Below, piece by piece: positions 18,701 to 30,429 of a DNA stretch of 64,000 nucleotides (its first letter is position 1; every line of letters starts with the position of its first letter). The position numbers and the translations under genes were made by a program. Location: contig NC_087067.1 in assembly GCF_963678635.1 (NCBI RefSeq), positions 12,071,716-12,135,715 on the forward strand. The letters are read 5' to 3'. The DNA is from Symsagittifera roscoffensis. Lineage: Eukaryota > Xenacoelomorpha > Acoela > Convolutidae. The notes beneath the pieces are model-generated. The model was not told where the DNA came from and ran no database searches. It saw only the letters and a program-made list of their open reading frames with translations.

Positions 18701-20055
18701 AAAGATTCATCTCTCAATAGCTTGCTTGAGAAAAACTATATTTTGTTGCTTTTTGTATCAAGCTATGAGCATCAAGTCGGATAGAAGAACACACATTTAG
18801 CGAACCGGCCCTCTCTAGGAAATAGCTTGAACTATTTAAATTTTCATCTCCTCAATAGCTTGCTTATAACAACTTCAGTTTTGGTCAAAAGATTTTCTCC
18901 TCTAGTTGACCTGAATAGCTTCAAAAAATCAACTCTAGTTTGCTTAGAAAACTTTTTGCAAACGTATTCGTTTTATCAAATAACTCAGAAATTGGTAAAA
19001 GTTTAATTTTTTTACAAACTTGCAGAGAAAACCTCAAATTTTTGCAAGCCGATTGGCTCCATGAAATATTTCCAAGCTCTATCTTTTGAAGAGCTTGCTT
19101 AAAAGTTTTCAAATTTTTGGCACACTGCTTCGCTCTATGAAGTCGCTTGATATATTTTGAACTTCTTCGCTTGAATAAATTGCACCAAAAACTTCTTTTT
19201 TTGCAAACCCACTCGATCTATGAGAGAGCTTGAAAAAATTTCAATTCTTCATAATTTGAATAGCGTACTCGCAAAAACTTGCAATTGCTTGAACATCATT
19301 CATAGAAAAACTGACTTTTTTCCAAATGAAATTGGTCTTGGACGTGATTGAAAAATTCAACAGTTTGGGCACTTTGGTTGGAAAAGATTATTTTACGAAA
19401 AATTTCACTGCATGAAGTTTTTTGAAAATTTCAGTCTGTAAAGATTTTCTTCGAAAACAACACAATTTTGCTGTTCCAATTAAGGTATGTGATACCATAA
19501 AATCTTCAATTGTTTCATCGTGTGTATAAAATTGAAAAACTTCTGAATTGATTGCTTGCTTAGAAAAAGCTTAACTTTTTGCAATTCGATTCTTTATGAA
19601 AGAACTTGAATTATTTTTAAAAAGTCTTAAGACTAGGTTGGCCTGATCAGAAAATCTTGAAATTTTTGCATTCTGAAACAATTTTTAAAAATTTAATTTG
19701 TATCGCTCCAATGGCCTGCTCAGAAAATTAACTGTCTACCGATTGATTAAAGGTGGAAAATAACATGAAACATTTAAGTTTTCTGGTGGGCTTGCTCAGA
19801 TAATTTTTGCGAAAAAGCTTAAGCTGAAGAAACATAAGTTACTTGAACAAGTTTGAATGTTTCAACTTAGCATCATTTGAATGAATGGCTTGCCTCAAAA
19901 AAATTATTTATTTGCAAACCGATTCACGATATAGGTTAAGTTGAAACTATTGAAAGGTTCAATGCTGGAATAACTTGCTCAGAACAACTTTTTTTGCAAG
20001 CTGGGTTTTTAATGGAAAAGTGCTAGCTAGTTTTGGTTTATTAGGTTGAAGATGA
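15790..20055. repeat. Degenerate satellite array, 4.2 kb
   Basis: Recurrent blocks follow a loose order: ATAGCTTGCTTGA-AAAA, ACTTTTTGCGAACCGATT, CAAGCTATGAAA-ACAA, then TTTCATCTCTCAA. Unit spacing varies from about 70 to 150 bp and units are strongly diverged, so it is an old tandem family that has drifted. All open frames here are chance. A smaller outlier of the same family lies at 47100-47640 in the transporter gene. Confidence 0.75.
16781..19000. repeat. Higher-order duplication within the satellite, 2 x 1.1 kb
   Basis: 16781-17889 and 17890-19000 are nearly identical at an offset of 1107-1109 bp: AAAACTTCAATTTTTGCCAA at 16781 and 17890, and ATTGGTAAAA at 17884 and 18991. Copies differ by a few substitutions and homopolymer changes, while the monomers inside each copy are strongly diverged. 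The duplication is therefore much younger than the array. Confidence 0.85.
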
Positions 20056-21350
20056 TTCTATCGCCGCAAATTTGAGAAATTCAGATCAATGTTTTTGGTT
20101 ATATGTCTTTAAAAAAAAGACTTTTCTAATCAGGTACGAAATGTTTTACATGTGCAATTGTGAGGCAAACGTCTGCAAAGCTACTAAGTTTTGGGTCCTA
20201 TTTGACAACATTTTGAGGTTGATTCCGAGGTGTTTAACTGTTTCTGGCTGTTCAAACGTGGACTTGACTCGTTATGAAAAGTAAATAAGAGTTGATGATT
20301 TTAGCGAAGGTTCTTATATAAAAGTCGTGACATTTTTTTTCAAGGAAAAATTATAAGTTTAGCTTACGCTCAAATTTGATTTTTTTTCCATTTTGTCTCT
20401 TGATTTCTTTTTAATTTTCAATTCATTCCTTTTGTTAAAGAAAGGCAAACTTACCTATCGAACAGCAAACGTGTAAAAGTCACGAAAAACGAAATTGACT
20501 TCTATTTATTATTAAATACAAGTTAATTCAGGTAGTGAGCTTGTTTTTTTAATTTGGTTGCCTCCATTTGTCAAAAAAGGCCCTCGATGAGAAGTTCATT
20601 TGAACACTGACAAGGTCGCCGCTGAATGCCAAGTCTTACAATGCTTTCATCGAATTTCCTATGATTTTTTTTCTGTTGTTTTTTGCTAAATTTAATCTAG
20701 CTGAACGTGTTTGTTTTGAGAAAAAGAAATCCCCTGCTTTGACTGACGCGAACATTTATAACAAAAGTTCCTCGACTGAGAGTTCACGCATCTCGAGTTG
20801 TTCTTAGCGTCATTTGATAGAGTCTTATCGATTCTGATCTTTGGACGAGAGTACAATACTTCATGTCGCCAGGTCAAAAATAATCTTTATTTAAGCTCTG
20901 ATAACAGACAGTTTTACCAGAGTCAATACTGAGACGGTATCCGGATCACCAGACGTTTATGTGGACTAGGCGCAACTGAAAGTTCATTGAGCCGCCTTCA
21001 ACTCGATAACATTTTAAAAGTAGGTCATCATTATCTAACAAAACTTTGTAATAGACAAGCAATCTTATAATAAAACTCTTTTTGAGTTCTATCGTAGATA
21101 ACTTCTTGAGACTGAGTCATCATTGCGACAGTCTAGCTGCGTGTGTGATCAAAAATAACTGCTATATCAGCTGTTGTAATAAAGAAAACAATCTCTTGAT
21201 TGCTTAAACTTATTCAGTAATTGTAAAAAAAATTCTTGCTATCTTCTAGTAATTTATACCTGATTAACTTTGAGTTGTCATTTGTGAATACCTGCCAAAT
21301 TATACATTGTTCAACTGAGGTAGGTCCATGCATTACCTGAATAAAGTTTC
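20056..21350. other. Intergenic sequence, one weak dispersed repeat
   Basis: 20330-20530 (GTTTAGCTTACGCTCAAATTTG.., TATCGAACAGCAAACGTGTA.., CACGAAAAACG) resembles 57160-57330. The remainder (20530-21350) is unique. The 70-codon frame at 20072 begins without support and I do not annotate it. Confidence 0.4.
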
Positions 21351-21355
21351 TAAAA

Positions 21356-21500
21356 CTCGGGTCGCCATGTCCAGACTTTCGCAGCCCACAGCGCGACTCA
21401 TGTCCAGATTTTCCATACTCAAACTCTCGGTGCGACTATGCAATTTGGGTCTAAATCCGGTTGTGGCGCGACCCTTAAAGTCTGTACATGAGTCTGGGAC
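21356..21500. repeat. CpG-rich patch related to 9840-10150
   Basis: It shares CATGTCCAGACTTTCGCAG, GCGCGACTCATGTCCAG and GTGGCGCGACCC with the patch in the WAP-PPxY intron 11 kb upstream. The similarity is motif-level rather than collinear. Confidence 0.5.
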
Positions 21501-21599
21501 CTCGACCCGGGCCAAACGAAAGCTGGTGATTTCACAAGTTCTAGTACCAATTTTTTCTTGCACTCAATAACCCTCCCGCTGTCCCGCATTCAGTTTTAG

Positions 21600-22410
21600 G
21601 CGTCAATAATCAATTATATATAATTATTTTAGTGCCAGTCTTAGTAATCTGTTATAATATTTTATTACACATTTCAATAATTAATAATCGATTATTATTA
21701 CATCTAATTTTCGATACCTTTATGATCAATTATGATCAATTATTTTTATCCCAATTTCTAATTATGCACAAAAATTTCATTTTAACCGATTATAATACCA
21801 TTTTTTGTGTTCGATCCTACGTTTGAATTGGTTTTAAATTATGATTTTTATAGACGTTGGCTTATGTTTCAGCAATTTTTAAAGCAAATCACATATATAT
21901 GTAACTTGTATATTTAAAAAATTTCTGCTTCTTAGTTAGATTTTCAGGATTCCCAATTAACCACCAAAATATCAGAATATTGTTTTAGTTTCATGATTTA
22001 TTCATAATAATTGTTTTTCATCTTCCGCGGAAACTTCAAGTAATATGAAGGTATCTCTATGAAACTCTTAAATCCTTCTAAAACTTTGTGTTCAGATGAG
22101 GCAACGTGTGATGTGGCAAGACATCTCATTTTAAAGACTTTGTTATTGAAATACAAATAATAACTCATATGATATATTTAAAAGACACTTTTGATGCAAC
22201 AAAAATTTGGCAAAAAAAGAGATTATAATCAATTATAACCGACTATTTTCTCTATGAACTAAAATCAATTATAATAGATTATATAATTTGGAAACTTTTG
22301 GAAAATATCACGGTTATAATCGATTATAATTCCCTTAGTCACTTAATTTTGATAATTATAATCAATTATAATTATCGAAGAGTCTACATAATAATCCATT
22401 ATAATCGATA
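21600..22410. promoter_or_regulatory. Cluster of palindromic TAATNNATTA sites
   Basis: Exact matches are at 21607-21616, 21685-21694, 22226-22235, 22317-22326, 22359-22368 and 22392-22401 (CA, CG, CA, CG, CA and CC in the centre), plus near matches. TAATNNATTA is the known dimer site of paired-class homeodomains. Local AT richness raises the chance rate, so a regulatory role is only inferred; a decayed AT-rich repeat is the alternative. Confidence 0.3.
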
Positions 22411-23660
22411 ACTTAAGCCTAAATTTGAAAACAGGGGTATTGTCTATCCGTAGGTTTGCTAAGGTATAAAAAAAAAACAATTTTTAAAATTTTAACAGCT
22501 CAAAAATAAATCATGGCAAATTAATTTTGGCCACTTTTTTCTCGGTGCTCAGTTTCATTACTAGAAAACTAGAATTATTATAAGCTTATAAAAACTTAAC
22601 TCATTACTTTACCCGACATGTTAGAAAATTATACCTCTCTGCTATGACAAAAGTGGGTAACTCGTTCCAATGTATGAAATTCGCATAGGCATAATGATTG
22701 AATCAGTCCGTTATAGGGGTGGAAACTCTTATTATTATCGGGGGATATTCAACAAGATCTGCGTTTGGTTTTGCTAATCTAGGGATCGGTTTCCAAGCTC
22801 AACCCTAATTGTTCGCTAAAAGATTGCGCAATATAGAAAAATGGAGTAACGTCACTTTGAATTTATGAAATACAGGGATTACTTTCGAACACTTTTCCCC
22901 GAAAATATCTTGCGATTGTATCAACCAAAATGAGGGATTTTACCGTAAAAATTGGCCGTAACTCGAAACCATTTAACGTCCACAATGTTATTGCCTAGTT
23001 TAGGAATAGAGAAATCATTTAAACATGCATTTTATTTCCCATTCAGTAGTTTTAGCTTCAGTTCGGTTTTAGTTTTGGTATGTTTTGATTCTGATTCTGA
23101 ATGAATGAAGACACCAAATTTAAGCGCCATATGGTGGCCTTTAATTCATTCTATTAGGAAAAAGTTTATATGTTGTCGTGCTTTATAGTGGAAATCGCAT
23201 AAAGAGAGATAGTATTGACTTTAAATCTCGCAGAATTGGCTCTGTTATTCCATATAACGGTATCTACCATATGTTGAACGCAAAACCAACTTAAGTTGAA
23301 TGGTTAATCCGAAAGGTATCAAAATAAAGTTAGAGTATTTATAGTGACTATATAGGTTTTAACTACCAAAACGGATTTTTTTACCAACGCCGCCCTTACC
23401 AGAATCCAATCGTGTTCGAGCCCGGAATTATCGATTAACAAATTTTGTTAGCCTCATAATAAGTCAAAAACAGCTCTGAAAATATTAATTGATCTCATAT
23501 TTTGATGCAATTTGACATTTCCCTTACATTGATTAGTTATTACTAAAAGTTTGTGAATTGCAGTTATTCGGCAAATCGGGTACGACTTAGTCAGCAAATA
23601 TCAATTTTCCAGGTTTGATTAAACTTTCCATTTAGCAATTTAATTGGTTCCAATCGTGAA
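22411..23660. other. Intergenic sequence, nothing recognisable
   Basis: Unique AT-rich sequence with no exon, repeat family or long open frame that I can support. Confidence 0.4.
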
Positions 23661-23664
23661 TTTA

Positions 23665-24045
23665 TTGAAGGGAGAGGGGCGGACGCTTTCCTTCCCACTC
23701 AGGAATAACTCGACCTCACATTCGGTAGAGTCTCCCTTTGGTGCTTTGTAGGACATCTTTTTTTAGCTGAGCGACCCTGAAAAATTTTTAAGAGCGCTTT
23801 TGGCGCCAATATATTCAAATTTTGACGGAAAGCGTGCGTCTAAATGACGAATCCTTATTGGTAAAACTTTTTTAAAAATCCAAAATAGCTTTCTTGGCCT
23901 TTTTTAAAATGGTAAGGATGCAAAAAATTTTCGCGAAATAGAAAATTTATAGTGTTGTGGCTAAATTTGTCGAAAATCATATTGATCAAATTAATTTTTT
24001 TTTGAAAAATCGCCCACGTCCCTCTTGAGAAAATCTTTGATCAGG
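23665..24045 (+). mobile_element. Family A MITE, diverged copy
   Basis: GGGGCGGACGC, CTCAGGAATAACTCGACC (eroded T-arm block), CTCCCTTTGG, GAGCGACCCTGAAAAATTTTTAAG, GCGCTTTTGGCGCC, GGAAAGCGTGCGTC and the 3' module GTCCCTCTTGAGAAAATC appear in family order. Confidence 0.7.
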
Positions 24046-24253
24046 TCCGTTTTTGGGCACTTTTTGAAAAATTTTGACAAAAAAATCGCGTTTTTTTTGG
24101 CGCGCGCTCCCCCTCAAAGTTAGTATTTATTGGCGGCAAAGGCGCCTTTAGAAAAATTTTAGGGTCGGTCGGCCAAAGATGGATTTCTGAAAAATTATCA
24201 AAGGGGGGACCCTTTGGGTCGGCAGGGGGTCGAATCCCTGGGGGGGGGGGGTA
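24045..24253 (-). mobile_element. Family A MITE fragment, inverted, young-looking
   Basis: Inverse landmarks are TTTTGGCGCGCGCTCCCCCTC, AAAGGCGCCTTTAGAAAAATT, GGGTCGGTCGGCC, GGGGGGACCCTTTGGGTCGG and the T-arm-like CAGGGGGTCGAATCCCTG, then poly(G). It directly follows the diverged plus copy, again giving a head-to-head pair. Confidence 0.75.
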
Positions 24254-24372
24254 TGTTTTTTAAATCTTTTGTCTATCCCCCAGACGCAATGTTAAACTCA
24301 AATTTATATATTTCGCGTAGTGGCCTAATAATAAAATTTCAGTTAAATTGCTTGCCTTATTTCCGTGTCTGA

Positions 24373-24452
24373 ACAAAACAGTCCCATACAAAACAGTCCA
24401 ATACAAAACAGGACTATTTTGTATTGGACTGTTTTGTATGGGACTGTTTTGT
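24373..24452. repeat. Perfect inverted repeat, 36-bp arms, 8-nt loop, built from a 15-bp unit
   Basis: The left arm 24373-24408 is two 15-bp units (ACAAAACAGTCCCAT, ACAAAACAGTCCAAT) plus ACAAAA. The right arm 24417-24452 is its exact reverse complement. The loop is CAGGACTA. No mismatch exists in the 36-bp stem. The opposite-strand peptide IQNSPIQNSP comes from this repeat and is not a gene. Confidence 0.95.
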
Positions 24453-24459
24453 ATATGCA

Positions 24460-27405
24460 CCCTTATTTCATGTTGAAATGATTTGATTAGACCACTGCCT
24501 TTTGAAACGACAAAGTATATCAAAGGGTGGTACCTTATAGAAGCTTATAGCTATGATAGCAGAAAACTGTTTTGACTTATCGCTTCAAAGTTGTCAAGAA
24601 ATATTAGCTTTTGAAAAGCATCATTCATATATCTAAGCCAAATGTGACAATTTTTTAAGAATAAGGCCAAGTCTCTATAAAAATCAGGAACCGCATAGTG
24701 AAACAAAAGTTTGCAACAAAAAAACAACCGGCTAAAGCATATAAAATTCGCAATATATAAGGAAAGTAGCTACAATAAATAACTATAAAAACACAAATTT
24801 TAAACCCCAATCATGATTAGCGGCAAACACTGGCTCAATTATTTTTTACACATCGATGAAAATTTTCGACTAATTGACTTCTGTTTCGAGTTTTTTTTTC
24901 GCCGCGAATTTAACGGTGCCATACACTTTACAGTTTTTGACATTATAAATTTTAATGGACGTTTTCTTGTTGATAAAACCCTATCAGGCTTATTGTTACG
25001 ACCATTGAAAATGGGGTGGCACTTTGTATTCGGGTGTGTTTTTTTTCACACAAAATCAAGTGCCACAATTAATCGTCGGAATTGACAGAGCGATATATCA
25101 TATTGAAGCCATTATCATTATTTGTGATGCGATATCATTATCATATTCGTAAATTTTCTTTAAAAATTTCTCAGTGTTGAGAAAAATCAAATTCGAATTT
25201 TGATTTTTCGTCTAGTATTGAAAGAAGAAAAAGACCAAATAAAGCGACCAAATAAAGTGATGACGAATTGTTAAATTGTCATTTAGTCTAAAATAACTTC
25301 ATTTTTTAAAATGAAAAGTAGATTTGAAATTTTATTTGCCTTTTCCCTGACAAAAAATTAGAGAATTGAAATAACGGGGACAAAAGCAAAGGGGACGATT
25401 TTTTTTCGAACAATTTTTTTCTGTTTTTCTCATTCTTTTTTTGAAGACAACTGTGGTTGATTATAGGTAATGCGCGAATTCTTTACACCCGTATAGTTTT
25501 CCATTCACACCACGCACAAAAATTGACATTCATTTAAAAAACTTGTGTTTGTAGAACTGCTAGGAAGAACTTGATTTGAAGAAATTTAAATTGTAGTTTG
25601 ATTTGAAAAATTTTTATGATCGGAACATTCTGTGCTACTTGGCCGCAAATTGTTTTAGAAGTAGCTGATTTTGCTTCAGAGGGAGTTCATTTGTCTATTT
25701 TTCAATTACTTGACTTTATTGTTTCGGTGAAAGAAGAATAATTTGGCAAAAGAGGGAAAGAGATATCTCCCCGAGTGAATTATCTCCTATTAAATTGTCA
25801 ACAGAAAGAATTATCTCCATTTTCCCCCAAACAAATGGAAGTCAGGTAATTGAAGTTGAGCCAATTAAAATGCCTTTAAATCAATTTTAAGAATGCTGCA
25901 CGTACTATAAACATCAGGGCTTGGATTTGTGTTTACACATATACCCGGGTTGACAAAAAAAACGCTAGTAATAAAATTCCTCACTTGTGAAACTAACTGG
26001 TCCACAAAGTGCCAGATAACCTTACGACTAGCTTTTTTTTCATAGGGTGAACTTGTGTGATTAGCAGTTTTTCGTTGTTTGAAGTTGTGTTACGAGCGTT
26101 TTCAACTTATTTGAAATTAAAAATACTTTTGAGTTTCACTTGGTTTTTCACATCAAGTCAACAACAAAAAATAGAATATTGACTAACTTTTCAATTTTCT
26201 CATCATATGGTATGTGTCAATCCTATCAAAATTTCAAAAATTGATATTGCTAAACAAAGTTTCAAAAATTTTGTAATCTTTGCTTTTTAATTTTCTTGGC
26301 TACAAAAATTTTTTAGAATTATGAAAACATAAGTTGTATATGGCGTGAAAAAAAAATCTTTTCTTTTCAACTGACTTTCAAGTTTTTGCAACTTAATTTG
26401 TTTTGGATTGAAATCAGGACAGCGTTCTCTTATATAAAACCACACGTGGGAACCCAACTGATGTGAATGAAAATCACCAAAATCACCTTAAAAAGTGGGG
26501 GAAAGCTGCAGATTGAAATATGGTAACGTGTGAAAACACTTTTCTTAGCCAAAAATTAATGCTAGATTTCATTTGTCTGGACGAGAAAAACATTCAAACA
26601 ACACTAAATTGACTTTAAGTTTTTGTAAATTGTCAGTACCTTCTAAAAAAATCATTCGATGAGACCATTCTTTTTACTTTATGTCTGTATGTCGACATTA
26701 TTGCGTTAAAATGATGACTTTTAAAACTGTAAGTATGATTTTCTGACAAAAACAAAAAAATTCTGGAAGCTTTGATTTGTTATTGTTCCGACTTCGACTT
26801 CTGCAGAAAAAGCAGAATATTTTTTTAGACATTTTCAATTTGAAGGAAACATTGGTTTATTTAACGTAAAGTGAAAAAATAATTATAATTTGCTGGAACC
26901 ACGAAATAAGCCTGCCGTAAAATTATACAAATAAAAACTTGCTGCAGTTTTAGTCGCAAGTATTAAGTAGATAGTATAAGTTTTAATTCATCTTTTCACA
27001 CCAATTCTCTTTACCGCACATGCCTCCATAAGTAAGATGAAAAAAAAACAACAACAATCAAAAGTGAGTGAACAAAACTTACCGTCATTTTTACTACGAA
27101 AACATGAGCTGCATTCGCGTTTATTAATCTGTACATCAAAAACTGTTATTGAAAAAATACAATGAACGTTTGATTAAAAGCTCACTTTTTTAAATTGACA
27201 ACTTTGTTACCGACGTATTAATCATCATCACACTCCAGGGATTAACTCCAGTAAGTTAGTTTCTGAAAAATACTCAATTCTGAATCATCCGTTTTCTAAA
27301 ACAATGCTGTTTTATAAGGTCTCTCAAAAAATTTGAGAAAAGTTGCGAGTCTAAAAACGAAAGAAATCCTCGCATTAAAAAGCATATATAAAGATTAGAG
27401 AGGGC
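24460..27405. other. Long unique intergenic stretch
   Basis: About 2.9 kb, strongly AT-rich, without recognisable repeats, exons or RNA genes. The 90-codon frame at 24813 lacks an accepted start context or family resemblance. Confidence 0.4.
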
Positions 27406-27409
27406 TCAG

Positions 27410-27484
27410 AAAATCATTTTTTTTTTCTAACTTTTTTTTGAAATTCCGCCCCCTCTCCAGAAAAACCTAGATCCGCCCCTGGAA
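27410..27484 (+). mobile_element. Family A MITE, 3' end fragment with intact terminus
   Basis: It ends CCTAGATCCGCCCCTG, the exact reverse complement of the CAGGGGCGGATCTAGG 5' terminus. This shows that the family has inverted terminal repeats. Upstream are CCGCCCCCTCTCCAG and GAGGGCTC. Confidence 0.75.
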
Positions 27485-27644
27485 ACCAGAATAATGTTCC
27501 TCTTTAGTTTTACTTCTTGGGTATTCTGATTGACTTAAGAACTAATTTTAAGATACGTTAAAACTATTTATCCAAGAGAAAGCACCAAAAAAACGAGTTG
27601 CAAAGCTGATCACGGCGAACCGCTGTTATGTCCTGCTTAAGAAC

Positions 27645-27775
27645 CACGTGCAGTTTTTTTTTGGTTATTTTACTGGGCTGGGTAATGTTGCCTTACATGC
27701 CAGTAACGAGCACGAGTCGTGGTGGGCTCGAACCACCGGCCTTTCAACAAAGCGGAGACTTAGAAACATCAAAAA
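27645..27775 (-). repeat. tRNA-derived SINE, inverted
   Basis: Minus-strand reading: TCTAAGTCTCCGCTTTGTTGAAAGGCC, then GGTGGTTCGAGCCCACC, a B box inside a perfect five-pair T-stem, then GAGTCGTGCTCGTTACTGG. It shares B box, CGTGCTCGTT and head layout with the copy at 7405-7557. Confidence 0.6.
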
Positions 27776-27779
27776 CACT

Positions 27780-28555
27780 CCCCTAGTACCTATGAATGGT
27801 TAAAACACTCATATAACAAATTTATATTGCAAAACATTAATAATAGACACATGAAATAGAAAGATAGTGGTGAGGATCTAGAAAACTCAGCCGAGGAGCT
27901 AAGAAAACAAGCAACGAAAATGTTTCCGATTAGAATAAACACCGAAGTAAGGAAAATCAAAAAACTTCAGCAAAGATGAATCGACTTTTGCAGAAAAAAT
28001 AAAAAAATCTCAAATACAGAGGCGATTGACAAAAACTGAGTAAAACAGAAAGTGTACTAAAAAGATCCTGTATAAAAAAATTACGAAGGTAATCAAATAG
28101 GCCATGTTCCCAGCTACGATTGCCTTCTCAGAATCTTTCGTTTTATTTACTAAAGAAACAAATAGAATAAAAAAACGCAAATTTGTTTTTCAGAAAACAT
28201 TGTGTTTGTCTGCTTCTTTTTACTTAAATCTGTTTTTGCAGTAAGCCGAAGATCTTGCTATCAATTTTTCTGAATCCTGAAAGTCGGAATGTCTGAAAGA
28301 TTTGAAATAGGCAAAAAATATAATAACAGCAAAAATAACTGTTGTCAGCCGATGAAAGAGCTTGCATGTGCGCCTCGTGGAATACTCGTGCGCACTTGCA
28401 ATCTACTTGCACTGGTCTCCCTCAAGTTGGTATAACAGCAATAAAAGCAGTCAAAACAAACGCTATGCTGCTTTGTAAAACTTTGTTAAAAATTATTGAA
28501 GCAGACAATTTTAAACGCTGTAGACAATTTGCCGGAAACGTTTGATATTTAGATT
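27780..28555. other. Intergenic sequence, nothing firm
   Basis: AT-rich sequence before the first LINE relic. The frame at 28342-28545 might be its 5' debris but shows no diagnostic motif. Confidence 0.3.
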
Positions 28556-28559
28556 TTCG

Positions 28560-30030
28560 ATGATAGATACCTAGTCGCCGACGAGAAAATAATGCTTCGA
28601 GAAATTAAACACATACTGAAATCCAAAAAAAAAAATTTTGCTTTGAGACTATGCACAGAAAAGTGTGAGCTATGTTTTCCAAGACAGACCACAAGTCTGC
28701 AGTAGAAAAACCGTTATAGGTCAATTTCAATAAGTATTTTCAAAAACATAAATCAAATTCAAGTATGAATTTGTAATCTTGGGCTTCCCTATGGGTAAAA
28801 CTCATCGCAAAGAAGCGCTAAATGAAAAAAAAAAGGTGAGCTGGAAATTATTTCGGAGGTCACTGATACGCTGGATGCACATGATGGTTTTTACTTCCTA
28901 AAAAATTGCTCTAGCATGCCAAAACTTCTATGTTTTTACAAGTCCTTATTTTGTGCAAATTAGTTTTTTGGAAAATTCTTTAGGCAAGGTAACAAGTGTA
29001 CACAGGAAAGATAGCCAATTTTTCCAAGCAATTCTCTTGGCAACCAAAGGTAACTTGGTGTTTTTTTCGTTGACCTACAAGCGTCGCTTGCTTTTTTAGC
29101 CCCAGCAGTAGAAGCGAAAGCTACCTTAATTGAATTTTTGATTTGGAGCTCGAGGAGGTAACATATAATGATGCATTGAAACTTTAGTTTTGGTTCCTCA
29201 AAATGCGCAGCTGCTCGGAGAAACAAAGTCTAAAAAAAGTGAACTAAACCCATTTCTGATAACGAAAATTCTCCAATGATTTTGAAACTAGAACTTTCTG
29301 ATGTAAAAAATTTAAAGGGTTACCAGGATAAATTGGATTCCAATGGTTGGTTTTCACAATGTGTAAAAATCTAAGGTTGAAATTGTCAAATCAGCAGCTT
29401 AGAATCGTAATTGGAATCGCCTCTTAGGATCAAAAATTGTGAAACACATATGCGTTTGCTCAAAAATTGTAACCAAAGATTGATGGCTTGACCTATCCTC
29501 TCTGAAAAGCGCAAGGAGAATCTCTGGGTATTCATATTTGAATGCTGTTTTCAAGCAAATTTTTTTTCTCTACGCACACTTCCGTTTTTGGGCCATGACA
29601 CCTCCACAGGACACATCAGAAGCGACCAGACGGTCTGACGCTCGTGCCCTGGCCTGTTGCTAAGCAGTTGCAGCACCTGAGGGATAAAACTTTAATTGAA
29701 GCCCTAGCTCCTCGTAGAACAAGCACAGGTTTAGTTTATAACCTTGCAACAGAGGCGGCCGAAGTGGAAAATCGCAAATTTGACAAACGTAGAGATTTAA
29801 TTATTGATGTATTTATTTTTTGAATCAAACTATTTTGGAGTTCAGGGCACCGTCGGCCCTAGCACTGAGGTTTTTCTAAATAAGCTTGGTAAGAGCTTGA
29901 GTACATTTACCGAGGAACCCAGGGCAGGTGGTTTTCTAAAGTAGAGAACGCTGCCTGTGTAATGGGCATTAATAATGGTCAAACTACTTTCGAATTTTTT
30001 TTTATTTATAAGGCCTGTTTCAAATCTGTT
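28560..30030 (+). pseudogene. Degenerate non-LTR retrotransposon (LINE), reverse transcriptase C-terminal part
   Basis: Successive fragments in shifted frames match the late RT region of a LINE. They are ILKS..LRLCTEKCELCFPR (28570-28710), ILGFPMG then ISEVTDTLDAHDGFYFLKNC and SSMPKLL (28776-28935), a thumb-like piece ..STGLVYNLATEAAEVENRKF (about 29722-29780), and FGVQGTVGPSTEVFLNKLGK with FTEEPRAGGFL (29840-29945). Order and strand agree. Many stops and frameshifts make it non-functional. The catalytic YADD block was not found. The clade is uncertain. 29000-29700 holds the most eroded part. Confidence 0.7.
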
Positions 30031-30429
30031 TCATTCTGTTCAGGTGTTTGTTTTCTAAATATAGTCGGCTTGTTTATCAACCATCTGACTCTTTCTACTT
30101 CTATCCATCTTTTACTTAATTCTTCCGTTCTAAATTTTTCCTTGAGTTTTGACTGCAAAATGAGAAGAACGGCTTCTGACTGTAACCTCGGTTACTATGA
30201 TACTTCTGACATTCTGATTAGCGCATAGAAAAAATGTCAGGCGGTGTCCCGCAAGCCTTTTTCCTTGAATCATTTTTGTTCTGCTTTCTGTGAAATGCTG
30301 GGAAAAAAATCAATTGTGAGTCCAACCCAGAAAAAAATCGGATGTAGAAAAATAAAAGCAGGTGCCACCGCAACCAAAAATCTCAAAAGTTTTCTAGCGA
30401 TGTCGGTTCATTTATCTGTAAAGACACTT

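Noticed and set aside
21600-22410. CRISPR-like or origin-type array
   Set aside because: The palindromes are irregularly spaced with no spacers of constant length, and the window is clearly eukaryotic.
24260-24523. Minus-strand 87-codon frame with IQNSPIQNSP repeats
   Set aside because: It is the translation of the 15-bp repeat hairpin.
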